DNA of 64,000 nt from Streptomyces sp. WMMC500 (lineage in GTDB: Bacteria; Actinomycetota; Actinomycetes; Streptomycetales; Streptomycetaceae). Below are positions 35,748 through 45,008 of the stretch, in pieces. The notes below the pieces were generated by a model, which had not been told where the DNA came from, searched no databases, and saw only the letters and a program-made list of their open reading frames with translations. The stretch lies in the NCBI RefSeq assembly GCF_027497195.1, contig NZ_CP114905.1, positions 5,839,001-5,903,000 on the forward strand, in the 5' to 3' direction. A program made the translations under genes and the position numbers. Positions within the stretch are counted from its first letter, which is position 1, and each line of letters opens with the position of its first letter.

Positions 35748-37256
35748 ATGAGCACTACGGAGCGTCCCAGGATCCTCGTAGTAGGCGGCGGTTACGTCGG
35801 CCTTTACGCGGCGCGCCGCATCCTGAAGAAGATGCGGTACGGGGAGGCGTCGGTCACCGTCGTCGACCCGCGCTCGTACATGACGTACCAGCCCTTCCTC
35901 CCCGAGGCGGCCGCCGGCAGCATCTCTCCCCGGCACGTCGTGGTGCCGCTGCGCCAGGTTCTCCCCGGCGCCGAGGTGCTCACCGGCCGGGTCACCTCCA
36001 TCGACCAGGACCGCAAGGTCGCGGTCGTCGCACCCATCGTCGGCGGCCCGTACGAGGTGCCGTTCGACTACCTGATCGTCGCGCTCGGCGCGGTCTCGCG
36101 CACCTTCCCGATACCCGGCCTCGCCGAGAACGGCATCGGCATGAAGGGCGTCGAGGAGGCCATCGGGCTGCGCAACCACGTGCTGGAGCAGCTCGACAAG
36201 GCCGAGTCCACCAACGACGCCGACACCCGGCGCAAGGCCCTCACCTTCGTCTTCGTCGGCGGCGGGTTCGCCGGCGCCGAGACCATCGGCGAGATCGAGG
36301 ACCTGGCGCGCGACGCGGCGAAGTACTACCCCTCGATCAAGCGCGAGGACATGCGCTTCGTCCTCGTCGACGCCGCCGACAAGATCCTCCCCGAGGTCGG
36401 TCCCGCGCTCGGCAAGTGGGGCCTGAAGCACCTCCAGCAGCGCGGCATCGAGGTCTACCTCGACACCTCCCTGGAGTCGTGCGTCGACGGCCACGTCGTG
36501 CTCAAGAACGGCCTGGAGGTCGACTCCAACACGGTCGTGTGGACCGCCGGCGTCAAGCCGCACCCGGTCCTGAAGGAGTACGGCCTGCCGCTCGGCCCCA
36601 AGGGGCACGTCGACACCGCCGCCACCCTCCAGGTGCAGGGCACGGACTACATCTGGGCCGCCGGGGACAACGCCCAGATCCCCGACCTCGCCGCCCGCGC
36701 CGCCGGCGTCGAGAACGCCTGGTGCCCGCCGAACGCCCAGCACGCCCTGCGGCAGGCCAAGCTCCTCGGCGACAACGTCGTGGCGGAGCTGCGCGGCTTC
36801 CCCCAGCGCGCGTACCGGCACAAGAACAAGGGCGCCGTCGCCGGCCTCGGCCTGCACAAGGGCGTCGCGATGGTCAACGTGTTCGGCCGGTCCCTGAAGT
36901 TCAAGGGCCGCCTCGCCTGGTACATGCACCGCGGCTACCACGGCCTCGCCGTGCCGACCTGGAACCGCAAGATCCGGGTCTTCATGGACTGGACGCTCGG
37001 CGTCTTCCTCAAGCGCGAGGTGGTTTCGCTGGGGGCCATGGAGTCGCCGCGGGACGAGTTCTACGAGGCCGCAGCGCCGGTCACCGCCGCCGCCCGGGCC
37101 CAGCACGACCAGTCCGTACGCGACGGGGAGGCGACGCGCGAGCAGGAGCGGGCGCGCGGCGCCGCCGGCCTGCCGCCCGTCGGCGACACCGGCGCGGCCG
37201 CCGGCGAGGAGCGGAGCCGCGAGGAGCGGAGCCGCGAGGCCGCCCGCGCCTCCTGA
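35748..37256 (+). CDS. ndh: Type II NADH dehydrogenase-like flavoprotein
   Basis: 502-residue membrane-associated FAD protein moving electrons from NADH to menaquinone without proton pumping. FAD-binding ILVVGGGYVGLYAARRIL at the N-terminus, DYLIVALGAVSRTFPIPG, NADH-binding FVFVGGGFAGAETIGEIEDL, and WAAGDNAQIPD close to the FAD ring. The C-terminus after the amphipathic membrane anchor (RIFMDW-type: KIRVFMDWTLGVFL) is a long charged tail of about 70 residues ending in ERSREE repeats. ATG 35748 follows GGGGGA. The 270-bp upstream region (35478-35747) holds no gene. Confidence 0.88.
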   Translation: MSTTERPRILVVGGGYVGLYAARRILKKMRYGEASVTVVDPRSYMTYQPFLPEAAAGSISPRHVVVPLRQVLPGAEVLTGRVTSIDQDRKVAVVAPIVGGPYEVPFDYLIVALGAVSRTFPIPGLAENGIGMKGVEEAIGLRNHVLEQLDKAESTNDADTRRKALTFVFVGGGFAGAETIGEIEDLARDAAKYYPSIKREDMRFVLVDAADKILPEVGPALGKWGLKHLQQRGIEVYLDTSLESCVDGHVVLKNGLEVDSNTVVWTAGVKPHPVLKEYGLPLGPKGHVDTAATLQVQGTDYIWAAGDNAQIPDLAARAAGVENAWCPPNAQHALRQAKLLGDNVVAELRGFPQRAYRHKNKGAVAGLGLHKGVAMVNVFGRSLKFKGRLAWYMHRGYHGLAVPTWNRKIRVFMDWTLGVFLKREVVSLGAMESPRDEFYEAAAPVTAAARAQHDQSVRDGEATREQERARGAAGLPPVGDTGAAAGEERSREERSREAARAS

Positions 37257-37454
37257 CCCGCCGCGCACGCCCGCCGCGCACCCGGCCCATCGCCGGTCAG
37301 GCGCCCTCCCGGTCCGCCGGGCAGGGCGCCTGACTGCTCTTTTCGGCTGGTACCGGCGCGCAACGGGACTTCTCGGGGTGGGCTTTGGTGTTTACGTGTA
37401 GTCCAGTAGCCGCTGACACACGTCGACCACCCGCCCGTCTCACGGAGGTGCGCC

Positions 37455-38744
37455 ATGCCCCACGAAGCCGCCGCGCCCCGGCTCGCCGCCCTCGCGGAGG
37501 AGCTGCTCGGAGGCCCGCTGCCGATCCGTATCCGCGCCTGGGACCACTCGGAAGCCGGCCCCGAGAGCTCCCCCGTCCTCGTCGTACGCCACCGCCGAGC
37601 GCTGCGCCGCATCCTCTGGCGGCCCGGCGAACTCGGCCTCGCCCGCGCCTGGGTCGCCGGGGAACTCGACGTCGAGGGCGACCTGTACACCGCCCTCGAA
37701 CGCCTCGCCGGCCTGCTCTGGGAGCGCGGCCCCGACGCCCCCCGGCCGGGCCCGGCCCGCCTCGCCGCCGCCGCCCGCGGCGCCCTCGCCCTCGCCCGCC
37801 CGCTGCCCCCGCCCCCGCCGCCGCCCGAGGAGGTGCGCCGGCACAGGGCCCGCGGCGCCCTGCACACCCTGCGCCGCGACCGGGCCGCCGTCAGCCACCA
37901 CTACGACGTCGGCAACGACTTCTACTCCCTCGTCCTCGGCCCGTCCATGGTCTACTCGTGCGCCTACTGGCACGACGGCGGCACCCTGGAAGACGCCCAG
38001 GCCGCCAAGCTCGACCTCGTCTGCCGCAAGCTCGGCCTCAAGGAAGGCGACCGGCTCCTCGACGTCGGCTGCGGCTGGGGCTCGATGGTGCTGCACGCGG
38101 CGCGCGAGTACGGCGTACGCGCCGTCGGCATCACGCTCTCCGCCGAGCAGGCCGCGTACGCCCGCAAGCGGGTGGCCGAGGCGGGGCTCGGCGACCGCAT
38201 CGAGATCCGGGTGCAGGACTACCGCGAGACCGCCGACGGCCCGTACGACGCGATCTCCTCCATCGGCATGGCCGAGCACGTCGGCTCCCAGCGCTACGGC
38301 GAGTACGCCCGCGTCCTCCACGGGCTGCTCCGCCCCGGCGGCCGGCTGCTCAACCACCAGATCGCCCGCCGCCCGCTGGCGGACGAAGAGGACTACGCGA
38401 TCGACGAGTTCATCGACGCCTACGTCTTCCCCGACGGGGAGCTGTCGCCCATCGGCACGACCGTGGACCAGTTGGAGCGGGCGGGCTTCGAGGTGCGCGA
38501 CACCCAGGCGCTGCGCGAGCACTACGCGCTGACGCTGCGCCGCTGGGTGGCGAACCTGGAGGCCCGCTGGGCGAACGCGGTGGCGCTGACGTCGCCGGGG
38601 CGGGCGCGGGTGTGGCGGCTGTACATGGCGGCGTCGGCGCTGTCCTTCGAGCGCAACCGGATCGGCGTGAACCAGGTGCTGGCGGTACGGACCCCGGGGT
38701 CGGGGGACTCCGGGGTGCCGCTGCGGCAGCCGCGGTGGCGGTGA
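37455..38744 (+). CDS. cfa: Cyclopropane-fatty-acyl-phospholipid synthase-like methyltransferase
   Basis: 429-residue SAM-dependent methyltransferase adding a methylene to unsaturated acyl chains of membrane lipids. The N-terminal lipid-binding domain (GPLPIRIRAWDHSEAG, LGLARAWVAGELDVEGDLY) is followed by VSHHYDVGNDFYSLVLGPSM and SCAYW, SAM site LLDVGCGWGSMVLHAA, ISSIGMAEHVG with the bicarbonate-binding Glu, and a C-terminal FERNRIGVNQVLAV. Pairing with the NDH-2-like gene just upstream is conserved in streptomycetes. Confidence 0.92.
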   Translation: MPHEAAAPRLAALAEELLGGPLPIRIRAWDHSEAGPESSPVLVVRHRRALRRILWRPGELGLARAWVAGELDVEGDLYTALERLAGLLWERGPDAPRPGPARLAAAARGALALARPLPPPPPPPEEVRRHRARGALHTLRRDRAAVSHHYDVGNDFYSLVLGPSMVYSCAYWHDGGTLEDAQAAKLDLVCRKLGLKEGDRLLDVGCGWGSMVLHAAREYGVRAVGITLSAEQAAYARKRVAEAGLGDRIEIRVQDYRETADGPYDAISSIGMAEHVGSQRYGEYARVLHGLLRPGGRLLNHQIARRPLADEEDYAIDEFIDAYVFPDGELSPIGTTVDQLERAGFEVRDTQALREHYALTLRRWVANLEARWANAVALTSPGRARVWRLYMAASALSFERNRIGVNQVLAVRTPGSGDSGVPLRQPRWR

Positions 38745-38925
38745 CGCGGCGCTTGCGGTGACCCGAGGCGGGAATCCGGAAACGGTACGAGGGCGTCACG
38801 CCGGCGCAGCACGGGGTTAACACGGGTCGGGCAGATTAGAGGACGTCGGCAAGGAACCTCCGGAGCGGCTCCCGGACCTCCTGGTCGCCCGGACGCAGGG
38901 CACATCCTGAACCGGCCCGCGTCCT

Positions 38926-38987
38926 ACGCGGGGACCGCCGTCGTCCCGCCCCTTGGTGCGTGCACCGGGGTGCGGCGGTCCCCGCGT
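38926..38987. terminator. Bidirectional terminator between cfa and ESX-like operon
   Basis: Perfect 15-bp inverted repeat (38926-38940 with 38973-38987) around a 32-nt loop that itself contains GGTG-CGT-GCACC. It overlaps the last codons' boundary of the convergent minus-strand operon. Confidence 0.65.
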
Positions 38988-39655
38988 CACACCTGTGTGG
39001 GCAGGCCCGCGAGCGGGTTGTCGAAGCTGACGTGCTCGGCGACGTCCCGCAGCATCGCGCGGTAGTGCGTACGGCGATCCACCGCGGCCGTGGTCAGGGT
39101 GAGCACGACGAGCCGGCAGCCGTCGGGGTGGGGCAGATAGGCGTGAACCTGCAGCAGCCGATCGACGGCCACCCCGAGATCCGGCGCGACAGCCATGGCC
39201 GCCTCCCCGAGCGCGGCCGGGCCGCAGGGCAGGTCGAGCACCTCGATACGGTCGTGACCTGCGGCGACGGCGCGGGCGGCGGTGAGGTGCCGGGGGGCGC
39301 GACTGATTTCCTGCCACCGGAAGGTGAAGAACGAGGTGAGCAGGCGGCCGTCGCCGTCGTCGTCGCGATGCAGCCCGAGCGAACAGTGCACGACGCCTTC
39401 CTCCCGAAGGGCGAACATCATCCGCTGAGCGCCGGCTAACTGCCCGATGACCTGCTGCCGGACAACCCCGTCGGGGACCGCACCGAGAATCTCGCCGAGG
39501 GCGTCACGCAGGGGCGAGGCGTCGGGACTGTCGGGCGGGGCGGTGAGAGCGCCGAGGGGAAGGGTGGTGAATCCGGCGGGCAGCGCGAACCAGGCTTCGC
39601 GGTCGGGGGCGGTGGCGGAGTCGCTGAGGATGTAGGTGGGGTGTTCTTCAGTCAC
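38987..39655 (-). CDS. Hypothetical protein of ESX-like operon
   Basis: 222-residue soluble protein, last gene of the four-gene operon. N-terminal FALPAGFTTLPLGALTAPPD, mid-region GEILGAVPDGVVRQQVIGQL, and C-terminal RLVVLTLTTAAVDRRTHYRA. The alternating alpha/beta pattern suggests a compact fold; I do not recognise the family, although similar genes often accompany WXG100 loci in streptomycetes and could be chaperones. Codon 73 is TTA (39437-39439), so translation should require bldA. ATG 39655 overlaps the preceding stop by 4 bp. Confidence 0.65.
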   Translation of the reverse strand: MTEEHPTYILSDSATAPDREAWFALPAGFTTLPLGALTAPPDSPDASPLRDALGEILGAVPDGVVRQQVIGQLAGAQRMMFALREEGVVHCSLGLHRDDDGDGRLLTSFFTFRWQEISRAPRHLTAARAVAAGHDRIEVLDLPCGPAALGEAAMAVAPDLGVAVDRLLQVHAYLPHPDGCRLVVLTLTTAAVDRRTHYRAMLRDVAEHVSFDNPLAGLPTQV

Positions 39656-40377
39656 GCCGTCCCCTTACCCACGGCGTGCCGCGCGCGGGCAAGATCCTCA
39701 GGCGATGCCTGCCACGGATTGTCGTCGATGGCTGTCCCTTTCTTCTCGGGGCTGATCTGGGCGAGATAGTGCAGGCGCTTTGGTGTGGGGCTGGCGGGAT
39801 CGCTTCCGGATCTGGTCACGGCTACGACGCCGAAGAAACGCGGATCACCGGCGAACCAAATCGGCGCCAACTGGGCCTTTCGCTCGGGCTTGGCGCGCGA
39901 CGACATCCGTCTTTCCCACCACACGGTGCGGTAGTGCAGGTGAAAGTGCAGCGGTATGGACTCTCCCGGCCGGGCGGGGTTCGGGAACTCCACCCAAGGC
40001 TTCGTGTGAGAGGACTCGGGATGAGGCGACCGGCTGAATGGGCTGTCGCCGAGCTGCCATGGGTACGCCCGAAGGATGCGTCGAGTACGGAAGTCCAGAA
40101 AGATGAGGAGAGGCTGAACGCAAGTACGATACGCGCCGTAAATGGCGGCAACTGCAAAGACGGGGATGAGCGCAGACGGAAGGGAATCGATCAGCGCAAA
40201 GAGTAGCCCCCCGGGAACAAGGAACCATCCCGGGAAGGCGAGAATGCTGATCGTCGCCTGTCTGGCCCACGCACGTCGCGTCGGAGGGTGGTCCCAGGCG
40301 GTGGGGTAGGCGGATGGATGCACGCGAGACCTCGTTCCCTCAGCAGACGACGACGTTGCCTTACCTGATGAGGACAC
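39652..40377 (-). CDS. Membrane protein of ESX-like operon
   Basis: 241-residue protein with a Ser-rich cytoplasmic N-terminus, two adjacent TM helices (ATISILAFPGWFLVPGGLLF and ALIPVFAVAAIYGAYR) and a cytoplasmic C-domain of about 150 residues with Trp-rich beta strands (HFHLHYRTVWWERRM, LAPIWFAGDPRFFGVVAVTR). Base composition is slightly lower in G+C than its neighbours. ATG 40377 lies inside the end of the upstream gene (17-bp overlap), and its stop overlaps the next start. Function unknown; it could anchor or process the secreted partner. Confidence 0.65.
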   Translation of the reverse strand: MSSSGKATSSSAEGTRSRVHPSAYPTAWDHPPTRRAWARQATISILAFPGWFLVPGGLLFALIDSLPSALIPVFAVAAIYGAYRTCVQPLLIFLDFRTRRILRAYPWQLGDSPFSRSPHPESSHTKPWVEFPNPARPGESIPLHFHLHYRTVWWERRMSSRAKPERKAQLAPIWFAGDPRFFGVVAVTRSGSDPASPTPKRLHYLAQISPEKKGTAIDDNPWQASPEDLARARHAVGKGTA

Positions 40378-41773
40378 GGCGGCCGAGAGCGATCAACTCC
40401 CCGCTGCCGAGTCCTGCGATTTCGAGACCGCCGAGAGCGGTGCCCGCCCCTTCGAGGACCTCGTTGTCGAAGGCTTCCACGCCGGTCCCGAGCAGACCTG
40501 TTCCCCCTGACAGCACTCCCAGAGACGTTGCCGTGACCTCAACACCCTGAGCCACCCGTTCAGAACCGCCGACAGCGTGCACCGCGCGTGTCAGCAGGGT
40601 GTTGTCCAGCGCGGCGACGGCTTGAGCCTCTGCCATGACGCGGCCGCCCACTGCGCTGATCTTCTGGCCCAGCGCCAAAGTCTCGGTGCCTGTGCGAACA
40701 ACCTCCACTCCTTGCACAAGGCCCTTTCCGACGGCACTCACGCCGGGCAGCACCGCCAGGCCGTCGGCGACCACGCTCACCGTGTTGGTAAAGAAGTCCG
40801 CGTCGAACTCGCCCTTCGTGAAGCCGTCCGCCAGTGACGCCCGCACCGCCGGGTCCGCCAGCCGAGAAACCAGCGCGCCCGCGCTGAGGGCCGCCGCTGC
40901 CAACAGCAGGATCGCCGTTGCCGTGCCGCCCGTGACGATCGTCAGGGCCGCCAGCGCCACCACCCCCGCCGCTATGCTCAGGATGTCCGGGAGGTTCTCC
41001 GTGATCCAGGCTGCTGCCTTGGCGAAGAAGCCCGGTTCCTGCGGGGCCAGTTTGTCCGTGGCGTCGCGGATCGCGTCCGCCCGGGCCCCCGCCTCCGTTT
41101 CGTGCTCCCACGCAAGGGTGTACGCGCTGGAGAGGATCCGGTTGAGTTCCGCCTGCGCCTCGTCCACCGCCGCGTTGAGGCGCCGCAGCATCGCCTCCGA
41201 GCCCGGGTCGTCGCCCGGCTTTCTCGCGCTCAGATCCGGGCGGTCCCCCGTGCGGGAGGTGCGCGCGCCGGCTTCCTGCTTTGCCGCCCCCGCTCGGGAC
41301 TCCGCCTCCTCCAGAGCCCGGTGCGCCTCGCGGGCCCGGTCGTTGAGTTTCCGCGCCCGGCGCTGGAACTCGTCGAGCTCCGCCTCCCAGCGGGAGAGCT
41401 GCTTGGCGGCCTTCCTGATCGAGCGCGCGGCGTTGCGGAGGTTCAGGGGGAGCGGGCCGTCCTCCAACTGCTCCCGGAAGGCGACGGCCGCGTCGCCCTT
41501 CCAGTAGCTGCCGTCCATCAGCTTGGTGATCATGTCGCGGGTCTCGTCGAGGACCTTCGCGCACGTGGTCAGCTTGGTGCCCAGCGCGTGGACGGTGTCC
41601 GTGCTGCCCGGGGCGGGGTTGAAGCCGAGGTACGGATACGCGTCGGGGACGGTGCCCCGCTGGAGGCCCTGGGGCTGGATGACGGACCAGTCGTCCGTGG
41701 GCGTGGGTAAGTCGAAGGGCTTCCTGTCAGGCTGCGGGGTGCCGGCTAAGCCGGGGGTTCCGTCGTTCGTCAC
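40361..41773 (-). CDS. Putative type VII-secreted protein with WXG100-like domain
   Basis: 470-residue protein. Residues 55-160 form a long helical hairpin with a W-x-G turn (MDGSYWKGDAAVAFREQLED) and heptad-rich ELDEFQRRARKLNDRAREAH, the signature of ESX/T7SS substrates. Residues 260-310 are hydrophobic (ILSIAAGVVALAALTIVTGG, AILLLAAAALSAGALVS), then a Gly/Val-rich C-domain without a recognisable toxin motif. It may be a pore-forming or adhesin-like effector, or a structural T7SS component. Codons 9 and 22 are both TTA (41747-41749, 41708-41710), giving double dependence on bldA. The start overlaps the WXG100 stop by 4 bp. Confidence 0.7.
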   Translation of the reverse strand: MTNDGTPGLAGTPQPDRKPFDLPTPTDDWSVIQPQGLQRGTVPDAYPYLGFNPAPGSTDTVHALGTKLTTCAKVLDETRDMITKLMDGSYWKGDAAVAFREQLEDGPLPLNLRNAARSIRKAAKQLSRWEAELDEFQRRARKLNDRAREAHRALEEAESRAGAAKQEAGARTSRTGDRPDLSARKPGDDPGSEAMLRRLNAAVDEAQAELNRILSSAYTLAWEHETEAGARADAIRDATDKLAPQEPGFFAKAAAWITENLPDILSIAAGVVALAALTIVTGGTATAILLLAAAALSAGALVSRLADPAVRASLADGFTKGEFDADFFTNTVSVVADGLAVLPGVSAVGKGLVQGVEVVRTGTETLALGQKISAVGGRVMAEAQAVAALDNTLLTRAVHAVGGSERVAQGVEVTATSLGVLSGGTGLLGTGVEAFDNEVLEGAGTALGGLEIAGLGSGELIALGRRVLIR

Positions 41774-42078
41774 TTACCGCCTCCCCGGGCAGCCTTCGTC
41801 AGGTTCTCTTCCAGGGCCTTGTCGACCTCGGCGTAGCTCTCCTTGCTGTCCCCGACGATCCCCGCCAGCTCGTCCACCTGCTCCCCGATCTGCCCGGTCC
41901 CGTACTTCCACTCGTCCTGGAAGTCCTCGCACGCGCTGTCGAGGTTGTCCGTGCCGAGTCCGCTGATGGTGGAGTCACGCAGGGCCTTGTGCACCCCTTC
42001 GAGTGACTGCACCGAGCGCTTCAACAGGCGCATGAAGCGCTCCAGTTCGTCGCCGTCGACTGCGAGTCGGTCCGCCAA
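41770..42078 (-). CDS. WXG100/ESAT-6-like small protein
   Basis: 102-residue all-helical protein, first gene of the operon and probable co-secreted partner of the next one. Two amphipathic helices (ELERFMRLLKRSVQSLEGVH and IGEQVDELAGIVGDSKESYA) flank a central loop with FQDEWKYGTGQIG, where the tryptophan occupies the W-x-G turn, though the Gly is displaced. The tail EVDKALEENL resembles the YxxxD/E-type export signal (ESYAEVDKAL). No ESX ATPase (EccC) is nearby, so it must use a system elsewhere. Confidence 0.75.
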   Translation of the reverse strand: MADRLAVDGDELERFMRLLKRSVQSLEGVHKALRDSTISGLGTDNLDSACEDFQDEWKYGTGQIGEQVDELAGIVGDSKESYAEVDKALEENLTKAARGGGK

Positions 42079-42171
42079 TCCGTCCCTCCGTACACGTCGT
42101 CACCGGGATACGGACGCATCGTAGCGGTGCGTGGTGACATGTGTGCGAAGGGTGTGGACAACGTGGCGAGT

Positions 42172-43557
42172 TCACGCCGTACCCGCGGCCTTCGCCAGGT
42201 ACGCCAGCAGGTCCGTCCGTGACACGACACCCGTCGGCTTGCCGTCCACCAGCACCACGGCCGCGTCCGCGCCCTCCAGCACCGCCACCAGGTCGGCCAC
42301 CGGCTCGCCCGAGCCGACCTGCGGCAGCGGGGGGCACATGTGCTGCTCCAGCGGGTGGTCGAGTTCCGCCTTGCGGGTGAACAGCGCGTCCAGCAGCTCG
42401 CGTTCCACGATCGAGCCGATGACCTCCGCCGCCATCACGTCCGGGTGCCCCGCCCCGGGCTTGACGACCGGCATCTGCGAGACCCCGTACTCGCGCAGCA
42501 CCTCGATCGCCTCGCCCACCGTCTCCTCCGGGTGCATGTGCACCAGCGACGGCATGCCCGCCTTGTCCCGCAGGACGTCCGCGACGCTCGCGGCGCCGGC
42601 CTCCTCCAGGAAGCCGTAGTCCGCCATCCAGTCGTCGTTGAAGATCTTCGACAGGTAGCCGCGCCCGCTGTCCGGCAGCAGGACGACGACCACGCCGTTC
42701 TCGTCCAGTCCCTCCGCCACCCGCAGCGCGGCGACCACCGCCATCCCGCAGGAGCCGCCGACGAGCAGCCCCTCCTCGCGGGCCAGGCGCCGGGTCATGC
42801 GGAAGGAGTCCTTGTCGGAGACGGCGACGATCTCGTCCGCCACCCCGCGGTCGTAGGCGTCCGGCCAGAAGTCCTCGCCGACGCCCTCGACCAGGTACGG
42901 GCGGCCCGAGCCGCCGGAGTACACCGAGCCCTCCGGGTCGGCCCCGACGATCCGCACGGCGCCGTCGGAGACCTCCTTCAGGTACCGGCCGGTGCCGGAG
43001 ATGGTGCCGCCGGTGCCGATGCCGGCGACGAAGTGCGTGATGCGGCCGTCGGTCTGCGTCCACAGCTCGGGGCCGGTGGAGTGGTAGTGGGACGCCGGGT
43101 TGTCCGGGTTGCTGTACTGGTCGGGCTTCCAGGCGCCGGGGGTCTCGCGGACCAGGCGGTCGGAGACGTTGTAGTACGAGTCGGGGTGCTCGGGGTCGAC
43201 GGCGGTCGGGCAGACGACGACCTCCGCGCCGTACGCGCGCAGCACGTTGATCTTGTCGGTGGACACCTTGTCCGGGCAGACGAAGATGCACTTGTAGCCC
43301 TTCTGCTGGGCCACCATCGCCAGCCCCACGCCGGTGTTGCCCGACGTCGGCTCGACGATCGTGCCGCCGGGCCGCAGCGCGCCCGAGCGCTCCGCGGCCT
43401 CGATCATGCGCAGCGCGATGCGGTCCTTCACCGAGCCGCCGGGGTTGAAGTACTCGACCTTCGCCAGCACCGTCGCCCGGATGCCCTGGGTCACACGGCC
43501 CAGCCTGACCAGGGGCGTGTTGCCCACCAGGTCGGTGATCGACTCGTGATACTGCAC
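42172..43557 (-). CDS. cbs: Cystathionine beta-synthase
   Basis: 461-residue PLP enzyme joining serine and homocysteine into cystathionine (reverse transsulphuration). The fold-II catalytic core has the PLP Lys 44 in FNPGGSVKDRIALRMI, the cofactor-binding EPTSGNTGVGLAMVA, and GIGTGGTISGTGRYLKEVS. Two CBS domains occupy about 340-460 (HMHPEETVGEAIEVLREYGV, ADLVAVLEGADAAVVLVDGK). No haem domain, as usual for bacterial CBS. ATG 43557; the 405-bp region upstream is shared with a divergent SGNH hydrolase gene. Confidence 0.93.
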   Translation of the reverse strand: MQYHESITDLVGNTPLVRLGRVTQGIRATVLAKVEYFNPGGSVKDRIALRMIEAAERSGALRPGGTIVEPTSGNTGVGLAMVAQQKGYKCIFVCPDKVSTDKINVLRAYGAEVVVCPTAVDPEHPDSYYNVSDRLVRETPGAWKPDQYSNPDNPASHYHSTGPELWTQTDGRITHFVAGIGTGGTISGTGRYLKEVSDGAVRIVGADPEGSVYSGGSGRPYLVEGVGEDFWPDAYDRGVADEIVAVSDKDSFRMTRRLAREEGLLVGGSCGMAVVAALRVAEGLDENGVVVVLLPDSGRGYLSKIFNDDWMADYGFLEEAGAASVADVLRDKAGMPSLVHMHPEETVGEAIEVLREYGVSQMPVVKPGAGHPDVMAAEVIGSIVERELLDALFTRKAELDHPLEQHMCPPLPQVGSGEPVADLVAVLEGADAAVVLVDGKPTGVVSRTDLLAYLAKAAGTA

Positions 43558-43962
43558 CGCTCACTCCAGGGTCCGTGGCTCTCGGGGCGAGCCCAGCGTA
43601 AGGCTCCCCCGCGGGTGATTGAGCCGGGCACAAGGCCGGGCAACAAAGTGTTAGCACGCGCGTAGAGCGCGCGGGGCGGCGGGTCTCCGCGCGTCGCCGT
43701 GGACGGGAGGGGGAGACGGCGTAGGACAGACAGGGGAGGGGACCGGCGGCGGACAGGGACCGGAGAAACGGGGACAGCACTGGCACGGCGGCGTCACGGA
43801 ATCGGTCGTGGGGATACGGCGTTCCCGGCACAGCGTTACGGGCGCGGCTTGCGGGCACGGCGTACGGGCACGGCGTGACGGAGTCGGCGGCACACGGCGG
43901 CAGCGGTAGGGACGGACACGGCGCGGCGCGGCACACGGGGGCCGGGCCGGAACGGAGAGGCG
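43558..43962. other. Long divergent intergenic region, cbs / SGNH hydrolase
   Basis: 405 bp with no convincing gene. It should hold both promoters. It contains short recurring GGCACGGCG words (about 43782, 43855, 43867) and GA-rich stretches near 43700-43780. No clear dyad operator was found. Confidence 0.5.
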
Positions 43963-44991
43963 ATGTCGATGACCAGGGCGAGGGCGGCACGCCGGATCGC
44001 CGCGGCGGCGGCGTACGGCGGCGGGGGCATCGGCCTGCTCGGCGGCGCGACGCTCGGGGTGCTCGTCGCGGAGGTGCACCTGGCGCGGCGCCGGGTGGGC
44101 GGCAGCGACGAGGAGCCGCCGCGGGCCGACGGGCGGTACGGGGCGGCCTTCGGCCGCAGGCGCGGCGTGCGGCCGGTGCTGCTGGCGTTCCTCGGCGACT
44201 CCACCGCCGCGGGCCAGGGCGTCTACCGGCCCCGCCAGACGCCGGGGGCGCTGCTGGCCTCCGGGCTCGCGGCGGTCGCCGAGCGGCCGGTGGACCTGCG
44301 GAACGTGGCGCTGTCCGGGGCGCAGTCCGACGATCTGGACCGGCAGGTGACGCTGCTGCTGGACGAGGAGGGGCTGCGGCCCGACGTCGCGGTCATCATG
44401 ATCGGCGCCAACGACGTCACCCACCGGGTGCCGCCGGCGGTGTCGGTGCGCTGCCTGTCCGACGCGGTCGCGCGGCTGCGCGACGCGGGCACGGAGGTCG
44501 TCGTCGGCACGTGCCCCGACCTGGGCACGATCGAGCCGGTGCAGCAGCCGCTGCGCTGGCTGGCGCGCCGGCTGAGCCGGCAGCTCGCCGCGGCGCAGAC
44601 CATCGCCGTGCTCGACCGCGGCGGGCGCACGGTGTCGCTGGGCGCGCTGCTGGGCCCGGAGTTCGCGGCCAACCCGCGCGAGCTGTTCGGTCCTGACAAC
44701 TACCACCCCTCGGCGGAGGGCTACGCCACCGCCGCGATGGCCGTGCTGCCCACGCTCGCCTCGGCGCTGGGCATGTGGCCGGCGGAGGAGGAGCGCCCGG
44801 ACGTCCGCCGCGACGAGGGCTACCTGCCGGTGGCCAAGGCCGCGGCGCAGGCCGCGGGCGAGAGCGGCACGGAGGTCGCGCCGGCCGGCCCGGCGGGCGG
44901 GCGCGGCCCGTGGGCGCTGCTGAAGCACCGGCGCAGGCGGCGGGTGGAGCCGGAGACGGACGCGGAGCAGGCGGCGGTGGGGGAGCGGTAG
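43963..44991 (+). CDS. SGNH/GDSL hydrolase
   Basis: 342-residue hydrolase with an Arg-rich N-terminus and hydrophobic stretch (RIAAAAAYGGGGIGLLGGAT) that may be a signal anchor. The four SGNH blocks are present: LAFLGDSTAAGQGV (Ser), GAQSDDLDRQ (Gly), MIGANDVTH (Asn) and DNYHPSAEGYA (Asp-x-x-His). Likely esterase/lipase acting on surface lipids or acylated glycans. The C-terminal 60 residues are charged and disordered. ATG 43963 follows GGAGAGGCG. Confidence 0.88.
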   Translation: MSMTRARAARRIAAAAAYGGGGIGLLGGATLGVLVAEVHLARRRVGGSDEEPPRADGRYGAAFGRRRGVRPVLLAFLGDSTAAGQGVYRPRQTPGALLASGLAAVAERPVDLRNVALSGAQSDDLDRQVTLLLDEEGLRPDVAVIMIGANDVTHRVPPAVSVRCLSDAVARLRDAGTEVVVGTCPDLGTIEPVQQPLRWLARRLSRQLAAAQTIAVLDRGGRTVSLGALLGPEFAANPRELFGPDNYHPSAEGYATAAMAVLPTLASALGMWPAEEERPDVRRDEGYLPVAKAAAQAAGESGTEVAPAGPAGGRGPWALLKHRRRRRVEPETDAEQAAVGER

Positions 44992-45008
44992 CCGCCGCGG
45001 GCGGGCGA

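Noticed and set aside
40361..41773. Polymorphic toxin with a C-terminal nuclease
   Set aside because: No toxin motif is seen in the C-terminal region and no immunity-like gene is clear; kept as a putative T7-secreted protein.
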